Positions 17,732 to 26,600 of a stretch of 64,000 nt of DNA are shown in pieces. The position numbers were made by a program, and so were the translations under genes. The stretch's first letter is position 1. Every line of letters starts with the position of its first letter. The stretch is from Casimicrobiaceae bacterium (GTDB taxonomy: Bacteria; Pseudomonadota; Gammaproteobacteria; Burkholderiales; Casimicrobiaceae). The notes beneath the pieces are model-generated. The model was not told the origin of the DNA and did no database searches. It saw only the letters and a list, made by a program, of their open reading frames with translations. The stretch is from the NCBI GenBank assembly GCA_026646885.1, contig JAPKHK010000011.1, positions 1 to 64,000 on the forward strand. The letters are read 5' to 3'.

Positions 17732-18532
17732 ATGAACCGCGCGCGCTGGCTCATTCCCTTCTTCTACATAGTTTTCGTGCTGCTGCCAATCTATTGGCTC
17801 TTGAACATGTCGTTCAAGACCACCAACGAGATTCTCGGAAGCTTCACGCTGTGGCCACAGGATTTCACCCTGGAGAACTACCGCAAGATCTTCACCGACT
17901 CCACCTGGTACACCGGCTACCTCAATTCGCTCGCCTACGTGCTGATGAACACGGCCATCAGCGTCACCGTGGCATTGCCCGCCGCCTACGCCTTCTCGCG
18001 CTATCGCTTCTTGGGCGACAAGCACCTCTTCTTCTGGCTGCTCACCAATCGCATGGCGCCGCCGGCCGTGTTCGCCTTGCCTTTCTTTCAGCTCTATTCC
18101 GCGATCGGGCTCTTCGACACCCACATCGCCGTGGCGCTGGCGCACTGCCTGTTCAACATTCCCTTGGCGGTGTGGATTCTCGAAGGCTTTCTCTCGGGCG
18201 TGCCGAAGGAACTCGATGAAACCGCGTTCATCGACGGCTATCCCTTTTGGCGCTTCTTCACCCGCATCCTCATTCCCACCATCGCCGCCGGGATAGGCGT
18301 GGCCGCTTTCTTTTGTTTCATGTTCTCTTGGGTGGAACTGCTACTCGCCAAGACGCTCACCGCGGTCGATGCCAAGCCGATCGCGGCGACCATGACACGT
18401 ACTGCCAGCACCTCGGGGTACGAGCTGGGGCTTCTCTCTGCGGCCGGCGCTCTGACCATCGTGCCTGGCGCGTTCGTCATCTACTTCGTGCGCAATTACA
18501 TCGCCAAGGGCTTCGCCTTGGGACGGGTCTAG
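17732..18532 (+). CDS. glpQ: glycerol ABC transporter permease 2
   Basis: A 266-residue MalG-type permease starting MNRARWLIPFFYIVFVLLPIYWLLNMSFKT. Several transmembrane segments are present, and the coupling loop contains ELDETAFIDGYPFWRFFTRILIPTIAAG (about residues 160-190). The ATG at 17732 is preferred over one at 17711 because AGAGG lies about 8 nt upstream and family members start at this position. It follows glpP by 28 bp. Confidence 0.92.
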   Translation: MNRARWLIPFFYIVFVLLPIYWLLNMSFKTTNEILGSFTLWPQDFTLENYRKIFTDSTWYTGYLNSLAYVLMNTAISVTVALPAAYAFSRYRFLGDKHLFFWLLTNRMAPPAVFALPFFQLYSAIGLFDTHIAVALAHCLFNIPLAVWILEGFLSGVPKELDETAFIDGYPFWRFFTRILIPTIAAGIGVAAFFCFMFSWVELLLAKTLTAVDAKPIAATMTRTASTSGYELGLLSAAGALTIVPGAFVIYFVRNYIAKGFALGRV

Positions 18533-18583
18533 TCACCGCGGCCTAGGGCCTTCACACCTTTTTTGGATTAGAGGGGCGAGAGA

Positions 18584-18874
18584 ATGAATCCCACCGGCTT
18601 TGGCTGGATGGCGTGGACCTGGCAGACCGCTGTCTTCTTCGCCATGATTGTTGCTCTGCTGATATTGATGATGATTTGGGAGTGGCGCGTTCCCGGCGGC
18701 GGCCCGCGGCGCGGCGTTTTGGGCATAGTCACCACCCGCGGCGACCGTCTGTTCATCTCGCTGCTCGGCGGAGCCTACCTGCACCTTTTGTGGTTGGCGC
18801 TGATCGGATCGGCGCTTTGGGGTGCGACGCTGGTCTCGCTGGGCTTGGCTCTGCTGATTTTCCGATTTGTGTAA
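18584..18874 (+). CDS. glpU: DUF2160 small membrane protein, GlpU type
   Basis: A 96-residue protein with two to three hydrophobic segments (WTWQTAVFFAMIVALLILMMIW; YLHLLWLALIGSALWGATLVSLGLALLIF) and the central WEWRVPGGGPRRGVLGIVTTRGDRLFISLLG signature of DUF2160 proteins. These are encoded in glycerol ABC transporter operons of rhizobia as glpU; the biochemical role is not established. GAGGGGCGAGAG upstream provides a ribosome binding site. It ends the glp operon. Confidence 0.88.
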   Translation: MNPTGFGWMAWTWQTAVFFAMIVALLILMMIWEWRVPGGGPRRGVLGIVTTRGDRLFISLLGGAYLHLLWLALIGSALWGATLVSLGLALLIFRFV

Positions 18875-18989
18875 GGCGGAGTAAGCCCGCGCGCCCCCTG
18901 GCGGTGGCCGCCGTTGCATTCCGGGCCAGGCTTGGGTAGTGTGCTGCTGAATCGGTTCCGCGCTTACCGCCCACGCCAGCCTTCTCTCT

Positions 18990-20585
18990 ATGCCCGACGC
19001 GACTCGCAAACCTCTGCTTGGCGCCTTCGCCATACTTGCCTCGGGGGTCTTGTGGGTGCTCTTGCACAGCGTTCTCCTAGTGCAGCTTGCCGACGCGGCG
19101 CAGCGTGATTTGCGGGTCATCGCCGAATTGGTGGCGGTAGATCTGCAACGCGGCGCCGAGCGTGCCGGCGCGCCGAAAGGAGAGAGGGCCCTGCGCCAGG
19201 ACGCGGGCGCGCATCGCGAGTTGGTGGCGACCCTGCTGCGCGCGGGCGAAGAGAAACTGCGCCCGGTATACTTCTTCGATCGCTACGGTAACGTGCTGCT
19301 GGCCGGTGCGGATGGCCAATTGGCGGTAACCGAGGCGGCCGCCGCGCCGCAGATCGTTCGCGACGCCATTGCCGTGCTCGCTGGCGTACCCGGCCAAAAC
19401 GCCGGAGCGCTTTTCGATCCCTATCCGGACCGTGACGGCGGCGAAGTTGTCGGCGTGTGGCAATGGCATTCTAAACTGGAGCTAGGTATCGTCGTCGAGC
19501 GCCCCTATGGACCCTTCATTCGCCCGGTGCGCTGGTTCGATGGCGTGTTCGCGGCACTGTTGCTGATTGTTGCCCTGGCCTATGGCCTGTACATCCAGTT
19601 CGACCTCAAGTCCCTGCGCTTGAGCTTTGGCAAACCCGATCTGGAAACCTGCGGGCCGTACCAGATCCTGCGCCAAATCGGCGAAGGCGCCATGGCCAAT
19701 GTCTACCTCGCTCGGCACCAGCACCTGGGCCGCGTGGTGGCCCTGAAGCGGCTCAAGATCAAATCGGGAACCGACGAAACGCTGGAGCGCTTTGACCGCG
19801 AGGCACGGCTCGCAAGTCAGCTTCACCACCCCAATATCATCACCGTGCTCGACCACGGCCCGGCGCCCGACGGTGGCTTCTACTACGCCATGGAATACGT
19901 TCAGGGGCTGACGCTGACGCAATGGGTGGAGGAACACGGCCCGGTGCCGCCGGGCCGTGTGATACGCCTGCTCGGCCAGGTTTGCGCCGCGGTTGGCGCC
20001 ATGCACGATCGACACCTCTTGCACCGCGACATCAAGCCCGACAACGTCATCGCCTATGCCGCGCACGGCGACTTCGACTTGATCAAGCTACTCGATTTCG
20101 GACTCATTCGCGACATCGATCACGAGGCTTCGCGCGATCTCACCCGCGGCTTGCGGGTACTGGGCACGCCGGCCTTCATGGCGCCGGAGCGGCTATTGGA
20201 TCCGCGCGTCATCGACCCGCGCACCGACCTCTACGGCATCGGCTGCATCGGCTTCTACCTGCTCACCGGGCGCCGCCCGTTCGAAGCCACGCTCGACGCC
20301 GATCTCGCCCAGCAAGTGTTGCACGTGCCGGCGCCGCGCGCGGGCGTCAACTCGATCTTCTCGGTGCCCCAGCGCCTCGACGCGCTCATCGACCGGGCGC
20401 TCGCGAAGGACATGGAACTGCGGCCGGAAAGTGCGCGCGCCTTTGCCGCAGAACTGGAAGAAATCGCCAAATCCGCGCCCTGGTACCGCGAGCAGGCGCG
20501 GCTCTGGTGGATGAGTGTGCAGGCCGAGGCCCGAGCGGAGCCCACGCCGCCGGCTGCCGCGGGCGCGGCCGGCGACCATCTCTAG
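18990..20585 (+). CDS. membrane Ser/Thr protein kinase with N-terminal extracytoplasmic sensor
   Basis: A 531-residue protein. TM1 (about 9-31) and TM2 (about 186-203) bracket a periplasmic region of about 150 residues with a PAS/Cache-like look (RPVYFFDRYGNVLLAG). A Hanks-type kinase domain follows (about 223-480): glycine loop IGEGAMANVY, catalytic lysine in VALKRL, LLHRDIKPDN, LLDFGLIRD and MAPERL. All catalytic residues are present. The sensor is N-terminal, the reverse of the PknB layout. It lies 115 bp downstream of glpU and could be transcribed with the glycerol operon, but no substrate can be named. A proline/alanine-rich tail ends the protein. Confidence 0.9.
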   Translation: MPDATRKPLLGAFAILASGVLWVLLHSVLLVQLADAAQRDLRVIAELVAVDLQRGAERAGAPKGERALRQDAGAHRELVATLLRAGEEKLRPVYFFDRYGNVLLAGADGQLAVTEAAAAPQIVRDAIAVLAGVPGQNAGALFDPYPDRDGGEVVGVWQWHSKLELGIVVERPYGPFIRPVRWFDGVFAALLLIVALAYGLYIQFDLKSLRLSFGKPDLETCGPYQILRQIGEGAMANVYLARHQHLGRVVALKRLKIKSGTDETLERFDREARLASQLHHPNIITVLDHGPAPDGGFYYAMEYVQGLTLTQWVEEHGPVPPGRVIRLLGQVCAAVGAMHDRHLLHRDIKPDNVIAYAAHGDFDLIKLLDFGLIRDIDHEASRDLTRGLRVLGTPAFMAPERLLDPRVIDPRTDLYGIGCIGFYLLTGRRPFEATLDADLAQQVLHVPAPRAGVNSIFSVPQRLDALIDRALAKDMELRPESARAFAAELEEIAKSAPWYREQARLWWMSVQAEARAEPTPPAAAGAAGDHL

Positions 20586-20720
20586 CTCGATTTTTAGGTG
20601 CTCCCGAACCCCCAAGCCCGCTAGCCGTCTAGCTGGGCAGGTGGTTTCTTGCGGGCGCGCCGGCTTTGGGCTATGGTGTTTTCGCGTCGACGTATCTGCA
20701 CTGAGATGCCGGGGGATGAC

Positions 20721-22691
20721 ATGCGAACAAAAGGCAAGCCGAGCGCCGTGTTAGGCGGCGCACTATGGATCGCCGCAATGTTTCTCAATGGGGCCGCGCC
20801 GGCCGCGACTGTCGTGGAGTACCTCAACACCGCCGACATCCCCAACGCTCCGGGCGGACATTTCTTCTACTCCGCCGACGCCGCCGAGCAAGCCATGGTC
20901 GACAGCGGCGCGGCCGGGCGCTTTCAGCGCACGGGGCTCGTTTTTTACACCGGCGGCGATGTTTCGGTATGCCGTTTCTACGGCAGCGTTTCACCCGGTC
21001 CCAACTCTCATTTCTTTACCGCCGACGCCAATGAATGCGCCTGGCTGCGATCGCTACAAATCGTGCCTACGCCCACCGACCGACAGCAATGGAACTACGA
21101 AGGCCTGGGCTTCAGCGTCGTGGCCAAGGCCGCCAATGGCACTTGCCCGGAGGGCTCCCTGCCGGTGCATCGCGCCTATAACGACGGCTTCACTCGCGGG
21201 GTCGATTCGAATCATCGCTATTCCACGTCCCGCGACGCGCTCGATGCCTTGGTGAAATCCGCCGGCTGGTTGTACGAGGGCGTGGTCTTTTGTACGCAGC
21301 TTCCGGCGGGCCAAGCGCCCCTCATCAGCGAGGCTTTGAGTTGCGGCACCCTGGCCTCGGCGGGTGGGCTGGGTTCGGGCAATCAAGTCCAGCCCTTGCA
21401 ACGCCACACCCTGGATCTGGCCAAGTTTCCCGACGGCCAATGCAACGACGGCACCGCCGCGGTGTTTTACTTCCGACCCTTTTCGGGGGCGAGTAATCGC
21501 AACAAATGGGTGCTGCAACTGCAAGGGGGCGGCGGCTGCGGCACGGGAGATGCCTGTGCGGCGCGCTGGTGCAGCGTTGATGACAACTTCGGCATGACCC
21601 AAATGACCGCCAATGTTGCGCCGGCAACAAACATCAACGGCCTGGGCATTCTCGCGCGCGCGCCCGAGGTGCCCCAAGCAAGCGGCAACCCGCATGGCAA
21701 CTACAACCACGTCTTTCTGCGCTATTGCTCTTCCGACGGATGGGCCGGCACGCGCCGCGATGCGAGTTTCATCGCGGCTCACCCGCACACCCTGCAGCCG
21801 GTGAGCATGCGGGCCCACTTCTTGGGTTCGAAGATCATCGACGCCGCGCTGGCCACCCTGCGCCAGGAGGGCGTCAGTGCCCTGCAATACACTTACGGCA
21901 CGCCCACCGCCATGCCCGACCTGGATGAAGCCGAAGAGGTTTTGCTCGCGGGCGCTTCGGCGGGCGGGGCTGGCGTCACCAACAACCTCGATCGGTTGAA
22001 CGCGGCCTTGCGTGCCACCAATACACGCTGCAACGCCCAAGCTTGCCCGCTGGTGTTTCGCGGGCTGATCGATTCGGTTTTTGCAGCTTCCGCTCTCGAC
22101 CTCGACTTCAGTAGCAGTACCTATTGCGCGGAATATGGCGGCTGCACGCCTGAGGCCGTGCTGACCTACAGCAAAACCCAAGGGCAGGGTTTGCTGCACC
22201 AGCCCTCGCTTGACCAAAGCTGCGTGAACCTGCTCGGTCCCCTGGGCACCGATTGGAAGTGTTTCGATAACGCGTATGTCATCCGCAATCACTTGACCAC
22301 ACCGTTTTTCCTGCGCATGGGCTTGACCGACTCGCTTTTGAGTCGCAATCAAATCGAAGCGCGGCTCGCTTTGCCCGGCCAACCGTTATTCACCCTGGAG
22401 ACCTGGGCGCAGAAAGTGCGTGCCGACCTCCTGGGTTTGGCCAATTTGCAGGGCACGGCGGCCGAGTCCCAGAGCATCGCCAAATCCCCAGGCGTGTTCG
22501 GGCCGGTTTGCAGCAAACACGAGACACTGCGCAGCAACGAAGACACCTATGGTGTGAAAGTGCGCGTCAACGGCACTGACTGGTCGATGTTCCAGGTTTG
22601 GGGCAAATGGCTCGAAGGCCTGGCGCCTTCGAGCATCGTGTCGAGTTCCCTCAACGATGCGGTATGCCCGGGCGACGATCTGGCTTTTTGA
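20721..22691 (+). CDS. secreted pectinacetylesterase-family hydrolase with DUF5648-like N-terminus
   Basis: A 656-residue protein. A signal peptide (about 1-29) precedes a DUF5648-like beta-propeller-type repeat region (about 30-190; VVEYLNTADIPNAPGGHFFYSADAAE, NSHFFTADANE, NHRYSTSRDALD). The PAE/Notum alpha/beta-hydrolase domain runs from about 210: KWVLQLQGGGGCGTGDACAARW, the nucleophile elbow LAGASAGGAGVTNN, the acid region GLIDSVF and the histidine in VCSKHETL. These fit a Ser-Asp-His triad. The ATG at 20721 has GGGGGAT just upstream; longer starts at 20649 or 20673 lack a signal peptide position. Substrate (acetylated polysaccharide or another ester) is unknown. Confidence 0.85.
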   Translation: MRTKGKPSAVLGGALWIAAMFLNGAAPAATVVEYLNTADIPNAPGGHFFYSADAAEQAMVDSGAAGRFQRTGLVFYTGGDVSVCRFYGSVSPGPNSHFFTADANECAWLRSLQIVPTPTDRQQWNYEGLGFSVVAKAANGTCPEGSLPVHRAYNDGFTRGVDSNHRYSTSRDALDALVKSAGWLYEGVVFCTQLPAGQAPLISEALSCGTLASAGGLGSGNQVQPLQRHTLDLAKFPDGQCNDGTAAVFYFRPFSGASNRNKWVLQLQGGGGCGTGDACAARWCSVDDNFGMTQMTANVAPATNINGLGILARAPEVPQASGNPHGNYNHVFLRYCSSDGWAGTRRDASFIAAHPHTLQPVSMRAHFLGSKIIDAALATLRQEGVSALQYTYGTPTAMPDLDEAEEVLLAGASAGGAGVTNNLDRLNAALRATNTRCNAQACPLVFRGLIDSVFAASALDLDFSSSTYCAEYGGCTPEAVLTYSKTQGQGLLHQPSLDQSCVNLLGPLGTDWKCFDNAYVIRNHLTTPFFLRMGLTDSLLSRNQIEARLALPGQPLFTLETWAQKVRADLLGLANLQGTAAESQSIAKSPGVFGPVCSKHETLRSNEDTYGVKVRVNGTDWSMFQVWGKWLEGLAPSSIVSSSLNDAVCPGDDLAF

Positions 22692-22889
22692 ATTCTACAA
22701 TTGTGGCGGAGTTTGCTTATGGCCACGTCTCGAACAGAATAACCCCCCGGACCGAATGCCGGGCGCCTGCCTGTCGCGCCTAGCCCTTGACCGGATGTGG
22801 GCCAGGGAGTAGCGTGAACTGCCCGTGCCCGACGCCGCGCATGTGCGTCGGGCGCGATCAGCTTCCTGAACGCCACCCAGGAGATCCCC

Positions 22890-23120
22890 ATGTCCGAGCC
22901 AGTGCAAGTCTCCATCGATCGCGAAGTTTTCGATCGCCTGCAATCCCTCATGGTGCCCCCGATCAACGATATCAACGCCGTTATTCGGGAGCTTTTGGTC
23001 CAGGAGGGTCACGCCAGTCGCGGCGCAATCGCGCTGGAATCAGCGAAGAAGCACTACACCTATGCCCAGGAGATCGAGCGTGCGAGCCAAGGCGTTTATG
23101 AATGCGGTGGGGGCACCTGA
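22890..23120 (+). CDS. small protein of unknown function
   Basis: A 76-residue protein (MSEPVQVSIDREVFDRLQSLMVPPINDINAVIRELLVQEGH...). The opening resembles a ribbon-helix-helix antitoxin-like fold: a beta-strand VQVSIDREVFDRL followed by two helices, NDINAVIRELLVQEG. AGGAG 8 nt upstream supports the ATG. No toxin-like partner follows on this strand; the AAA ATPase gene lies tail-to-tail. A DNA-binding role is possible but unproven. Confidence 0.65.
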   Translation: MSEPVQVSIDREVFDRLQSLMVPPINDINAVIRELLVQEGHASRGAIALESAKKHYTYAQEIERASQGVYECGGGT

Positions 23121-23236
23121 TACCGCGGGCCTCAGGAGTGAGCTGACCACCACCCCAAACGCGCGCGGCGCCCCGACAACTCCCGCCCCTCTCCCAGGTG
23201 CAGCAAGGAGAGGCGCGCGAATCACCCGCGCGGCGC

Positions 23237-24355
23237 TTACGCTGCGCACACGGCGCCTTGCTCCGCCTCACGCTGCACTTTGTAGATCGTCGCCAGCGAA
23301 ACGCTGCGCGATTCGAGCGCTTGAATCGCTTCATTCAACACCGCTTGGCGCTCGGCATCGTTCGGGGCGATGGCGCTCACCACCCGCGCGGCTTCCGCGA
23401 GCGGAAGTTCGCGCACTTGCACCCGCGCGAAGCAACGACCGGGCCGGATAAGCGCATCGTCCAAATCGCCGAGGTTGGGCAAGTTGGTCGAGAAGATGAT
23501 TTTGCGTGATTGCGCCCGCACCACGCCGTCGGCAATGGCGAGAAAAAGATGCAAATGCTGGTTGCCTTCGGCGCGCGGCGTGAGCAAGTGGTCGGCATCT
23601 TCCACCACGAAGGCATCGTGCGAGCCGGTGATGAATTTCACGAAAATCTCTTCGTTCTCCAGCGCTTTTTTGTCGCCGGTGTAGAGCACCTCGGCCTCCC
23701 CGCCGGCGCGGCGCGAAATCTCGCTCAACACGGCGCGAATGAGGCGCGTTTTGCCGGTGCCCGGCGGGCCTTGCAGCACCAGCACGGTTTCCGGCGCGGC
23801 GAGGTAACGCGCGATGAAAGGCGCCACACCATCACCGAGCTCCGGGTAGGCGGCATCGATCAGCGGGTTGTCGGCGATCTCTTCGATTGACGCGCTTTCG
23901 AGGTCGCCGCAGGAACTTACGAAGTGCCAATCCACGGAGAACATCGGTTCGGCGATGCGCGCGTCCCCGATGCGCGCTTCGATGGCGGCAAGGGCGCTTT
24001 CCGCCCTTTCGATGCTTTCGGCCCAAAGGTGAAACGAGGCCGAGCAATACTCGCCCTTGCGCGTGCCGTAAACGGAAACGAAAAGGCCATCGCTTTCCAG
24101 GAGCATCAACTCGGCGTGGATGCGATGCGCTTGCCAGCCCAAACTCAAGGCGAGGTCATCGAACAGCGCTTGTTGCTCCACCCGCGCCGCGATGCGCAAA
24201 TGGCGCAGAATGGGGTAGCTCGCGCGCCTTTGCTCCACCGCCTCGAGGATGCGACTTTCCAGCAGAAACTGCCCGATCTGGCGCGACTGCCTTTGCAGCA
24301 CCCGGGTGGGTGTTCCGTTGGCTGCCGAAGTGCTTTGAGGTTTCAATGTGTTCAT
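23237..24355 (-). CDS. AAA-family ATPase linked to a slipin gene
   Basis: A 372-residue protein. The N-terminal half (about 1-180) matches nothing I recognise. The C-terminal half is an AAA ATPase: Walker A LQGPPGTGKTRL (about residue 195), Walker B AFVVEDADHLL, sensor 1 KIIFSTNLPN, then DALIRPGRCFARVQVREL with the arginine-finger context of classical AAA remodelers. It is 60 bp downstream of the slipin gene on the same strand and probably co-transcribed. A membrane-associated chaperone or remodelling role with the slipin is inferred from this pairing. Confidence 0.85.
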   Translation of the reverse strand: MNTLKPQSTSAANGTPTRVLQRQSRQIGQFLLESRILEAVEQRRASYPILRHLRIAARVEQQALFDDLALSLGWQAHRIHAELMLLESDGLFVSVYGTRKGEYCSASFHLWAESIERAESALAAIEARIGDARIAEPMFSVDWHFVSSCGDLESASIEEIADNPLIDAAYPELGDGVAPFIARYLAAPETVLVLQGPPGTGKTRLIRAVLSEISRRAGGEAEVLYTGDKKALENEEIFVKFITGSHDAFVVEDADHLLTPRAEGNQHLHLFLAIADGVVRAQSRKIIFSTNLPNLGDLDDALIRPGRCFARVQVRELPLAEAARVVSAIAPNDAERQAVLNEAIQALESRSVSLATIYKVQREAEQGAVCAA

Positions 24356-24415
24356 GATGTTTTCGAGTGTCGATGAATCGACAACCGGGGAGTGTTGGCT
24401 CCCCGGCTGCCGCGG

Positions 24416-25555
24416 TTACACCTGGATTTTCACCAGGTCTTTCAACACGCCATCCAAGCCGCCGAAGACCGAAATCTTGTCGATCTTTTCGGTGATCTTT
24501 TCCAGCGTTTCCAGCTCCTTCAAACGCAAGGCCACCGGGTTGTCTTCCATCACCTTGGCGGTATTGAGCAGCGAACGCGTGGCCGCCGTTTCTTCACGAC
24601 GACGAATCAAGTTCGCTTGCGCGGCCTTCTCGGCCTCCACCACCTTGGCCAGGAGCGTTTTCATTTCGCCCGGCAAGATGATGTCCTTGACGCCCACGCT
24701 CTCCACTTCCAAGCCCGTTCCAGCCGTACGGCGCTGGATGTGCTCGCGCACCGATTCGTCGAGCGTGCTCTTGTTCTCGAGCAACTCGTCGAGGCTCTTG
24801 GTTCCCACCGCCGCACGCAAGCCGAACTGGAGTTCCTTGTAGAGGTAATCCAGCGGGCGCGCCTGCTTGGCGAAGGCCACCAGCACGTCGCTCACACGGT
24901 AACCCGCGGTGAGGTTGACGCGCAGGCTCACCTTGTCTTTGGTGAGAATTTCCTGCCCGGCCACTTCCAGCACTTGCAAACGCAAATCCACGAGTTCGGC
25001 GCGCAATTCGCGGTTGAACTTCCAGAAGTAGTGCAAACCGGCTTCGAGCACGCGATCGACCTTGCCATCGACGTAAAGCACCGCCACTTGGTACTGCGGC
25101 ACCGCCACGGTGTACACGCCTTCCGCACCGGCAAGCTTCAACGCGCCACGGCCCGAACCTGCCGCCAATTTCGGCACCAAGAGAGCGGGCACCGTGAAGT
25201 CGGCGCTGATATCGAGCGTCTCGAAGCGCTGCGCAAGATAACCCTTCCAGTACAAGCGACGGGTGTTCGGCGCCAGCACTTCGGCGAGCACGCCGTTTTC
25301 ATAACGCAAGCCGACCTCGGTCGCACCCAGATCAACCCCATGAAATTCCTTGGCCACGATCGCCGGCTCCGAGCTCACCAGGTAATCCGCCAGGCGGTGT
25401 TCGAACTGCGGCTTGGCGAGCGAAAAGCTCTCCAGCGACAAGCGACGCAGCGGGTCGAACTTCCAGTATTCGCCCGGCGTCAACACGCTCACAAAATCGC
25501 CCTTGCGAAACAGTAAGGCGCGTTCGTCTTTCTTTACCCAAAACTTACGCAACAT
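24416..25555 (-). CDS. slipin / SPFH (band 7) family protein
   Basis: A 379-residue protein. The ATG at 25555 has AAGGAGA 6 nt upstream; the longer frame to 25813 reads through tRNA-flanking DNA and is rejected. MLRKFWVKKDERALLFRKGDFVSVLTPGEYWKFDP begins the protein. The band 7 domain covers about 170-330 (DKVSLRVNLTAGYRVSD, ELQFGLRAAVGTKSLDELLENKSTLDESVREHIQ, GVKDIILPGEMKTLLAKVVEAEKAAQANLIRRREETAATRSL). It lacks an obvious N-terminal transmembrane segment. Slipins scaffold membranes. Here the gene follows two tRNA-like genes and precedes an AAA ATPase, a context that recalls RtcB/Ro RNA-repair loci such as the one at 41-45 kb. Confidence 0.88.
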   Translation of the reverse strand: MLRKFWVKKDERALLFRKGDFVSVLTPGEYWKFDPLRRLSLESFSLAKPQFEHRLADYLVSSEPAIVAKEFHGVDLGATEVGLRYENGVLAEVLAPNTRRLYWKGYLAQRFETLDISADFTVPALLVPKLAAGSGRGALKLAGAEGVYTVAVPQYQVAVLYVDGKVDRVLEAGLHYFWKFNRELRAELVDLRLQVLEVAGQEILTKDKVSLRVNLTAGYRVSDVLVAFAKQARPLDYLYKELQFGLRAAVGTKSLDELLENKSTLDESVREHIQRRTAGTGLEVESVGVKDIILPGEMKTLLAKVVEAEKAAQANLIRRREETAATRSLLNTAKVMEDNPVALRLKELETLEKITEKIDKISVFGGLDGVLKDLVKIQV

Positions 25556-25831
25556 GTTCTTCTCCTTCACCACACAAAAATGGGCCGGGCTTCCCGCCCG
25601 CAAGACGGGCTTCCGCTTGGCGTGAGCGGGAAAGCCGCCGCGCCGCGCGCCGCGTTCGCTCACCCACTCCCAAACCGGCAAGTGATGCTCGCGAACGGCG
25701 ACGCGAAGCTCAAGCGGCCTCGCGCTCACGCGCCGGCGGCGCGCAAGTCGCGAGCGCGGTGCGTCAAGCCCAAAAACGCTTGACGCCGAAGCCGGCCCGG
25801 GTACTGCAAACAAATAGCCTTCGTAGGGCTA

Positions 25832-25906
25832 ATCTTCCAGAGGGAGTCGAACCCTCGACCGGTCGATGATCAGTCGACTGCTCTAACCGTACTGAGCCAT
25901 GGAACA
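25832..25906 (-). tRNA. tRNA-like gene, anticodon GAT (Ile)
   Basis: A cloverleaf can be drawn on the minus strand. D-stem GCTC/GAGC is perfect. The anticodon stem GTCGA/TCGAC has the seven-base loop CTGATCA (anticodon GAT). The T-arm GAGGG-TTCGACT-CCCTC is perfect. The acceptor stem has one G-G mismatch and no CCA is encoded. This is more divergent than a housekeeping tRNA-Ile. It could be a functional minor tRNA, a tRNA mimic or a decaying copy. Confidence 0.6.
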
Positions 25907-25910
25907 ACGG

Positions 25911-25979
25911 CGCTGAATACGGGACTCGAACCCGCGACCTCGGGCTTACACCCGCGCTCTACCACTGAGCCAATTCAGC
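25911..25979 (-). tRNA. tRNA-like gene with shortened anticodon arm (GTA-like)
   Basis: On the minus strand the acceptor GCTGAAT/ATTCAGC pairs over seven bases. D-stem GCTC/GAGC and T-arm GCGGG-TTCGAGT-CCCGT are good. The anticodon region CGGG-TGTAAG-CCCG gives only a four-base-pair stem and a six-base loop, so the anticodon (GTA, Tyr-like) is uncertain. The 3' end reads G-CCG rather than CCA. It is four bases upstream of the next tRNA-like gene. Confidence 0.55.
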
Positions 25980-26004
25980 CAACATCCGCCAATTGCCTTG
26001 CCGC

Positions 26005-26020
26005 GGCATACGCCAAGCCA
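26005..26020 (-). promoter_or_regulatory. possible sigma-54 promoter upstream of tRNA-like/slipin operon
   Basis: The minus strand reads TGGCTTGGCGTATGCC, with GG and GC ten bases apart as in the -24/-12 consensus (TGGCACG-N4-TTGCW). A start around 25994 would lie about 15 bases before the first tRNA-like gene. Matches of this quality are not rare in GC-rich DNA. Confidence 0.35.
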
Positions 26021-26221
26021 ACCAAGGCATGGCGCACCGGTGAGGATTCACGAACCTCAACCGCTGACAGCAAGGACCCTGACGAATCCTTTTGTCGCCG
26101 CCACCTGGCGGCGACACAACCCCAAAGCCTTGCCCCCAGTAGGAGCGCCGGCAGGCGCGAAGCAAGGTCTCCAAACGAAATGCTCGCGGCTTTCGCCGCT
26201 CCTACCACCCAACTCGCCACT

Positions 26222-26262
26222 CCTTCCCCCTCGATGGAGGAAGGTCGGGATGGGGGTGAAAG
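26222..26262. repeat. REP-like palindromic element
   Basis: CTTCCCCCTCGATGGAGGAAG followed by GTCGGGATGGGGGTGA has the form of the dispersed proteobacterial element usually seen as CCCTCTCCC-GGGAGAGGG-CYGGGGTGAGGG. A better copy sits inside the mod gene at 34231-34273. Confidence 0.55.
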
Positions 26263-26561
26263 CCGGCTCACCACCGCTTGAGAAGCCCACTTCGCCCTTA
26301 ACACGAATTCCACAATCCACCCGAAAGCGCGCGCGGCCCAGGCCGATCTGGCAAGTGGCCGCGCGCTTTCGGCGCTGCGCCCGCGTGGACGCAGCCAAAG
26401 TTTCGTCGCCGCGCCAAAACGCCGCAAACGACTAGTGACCGCGCCTCACACGCGGCGGCAATCCCGCAAACCCGGTTGGCGGCGTCGCGCACAACACCGC
26501 AATTGCCGTACTGCCGGCCTCAACGCTGGCGCACGAAATGGCGCGACGAAAAGGCCGATTC

Positions 26562-26600
26562 AAAAAACAAAAAGCCCGGTTTCCTCGCGGAAGACCGGGC
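26562..26600 (-). terminator. intrinsic terminator on the minus strand
   Basis: GCCCGGT (26574-26580) pairs with ACCGGGC (26594-26600), and on the minus strand the hairpin is followed by a T-rich run (complement of 26562-26573). No coding gene ends here. A second hairpin, AGCGAAC/GTTCGCT, lies just upstream on the minus strand around 26619-26640, so the terminator may end a small non-coding transcript. Confidence 0.55.

Noticed and set aside
21054..22382. 442-residue minus-strand frame opposite the pectinacetylesterase-like gene
   Set aside because: Shadow frame; no ribosome binding site or recognisable motif.
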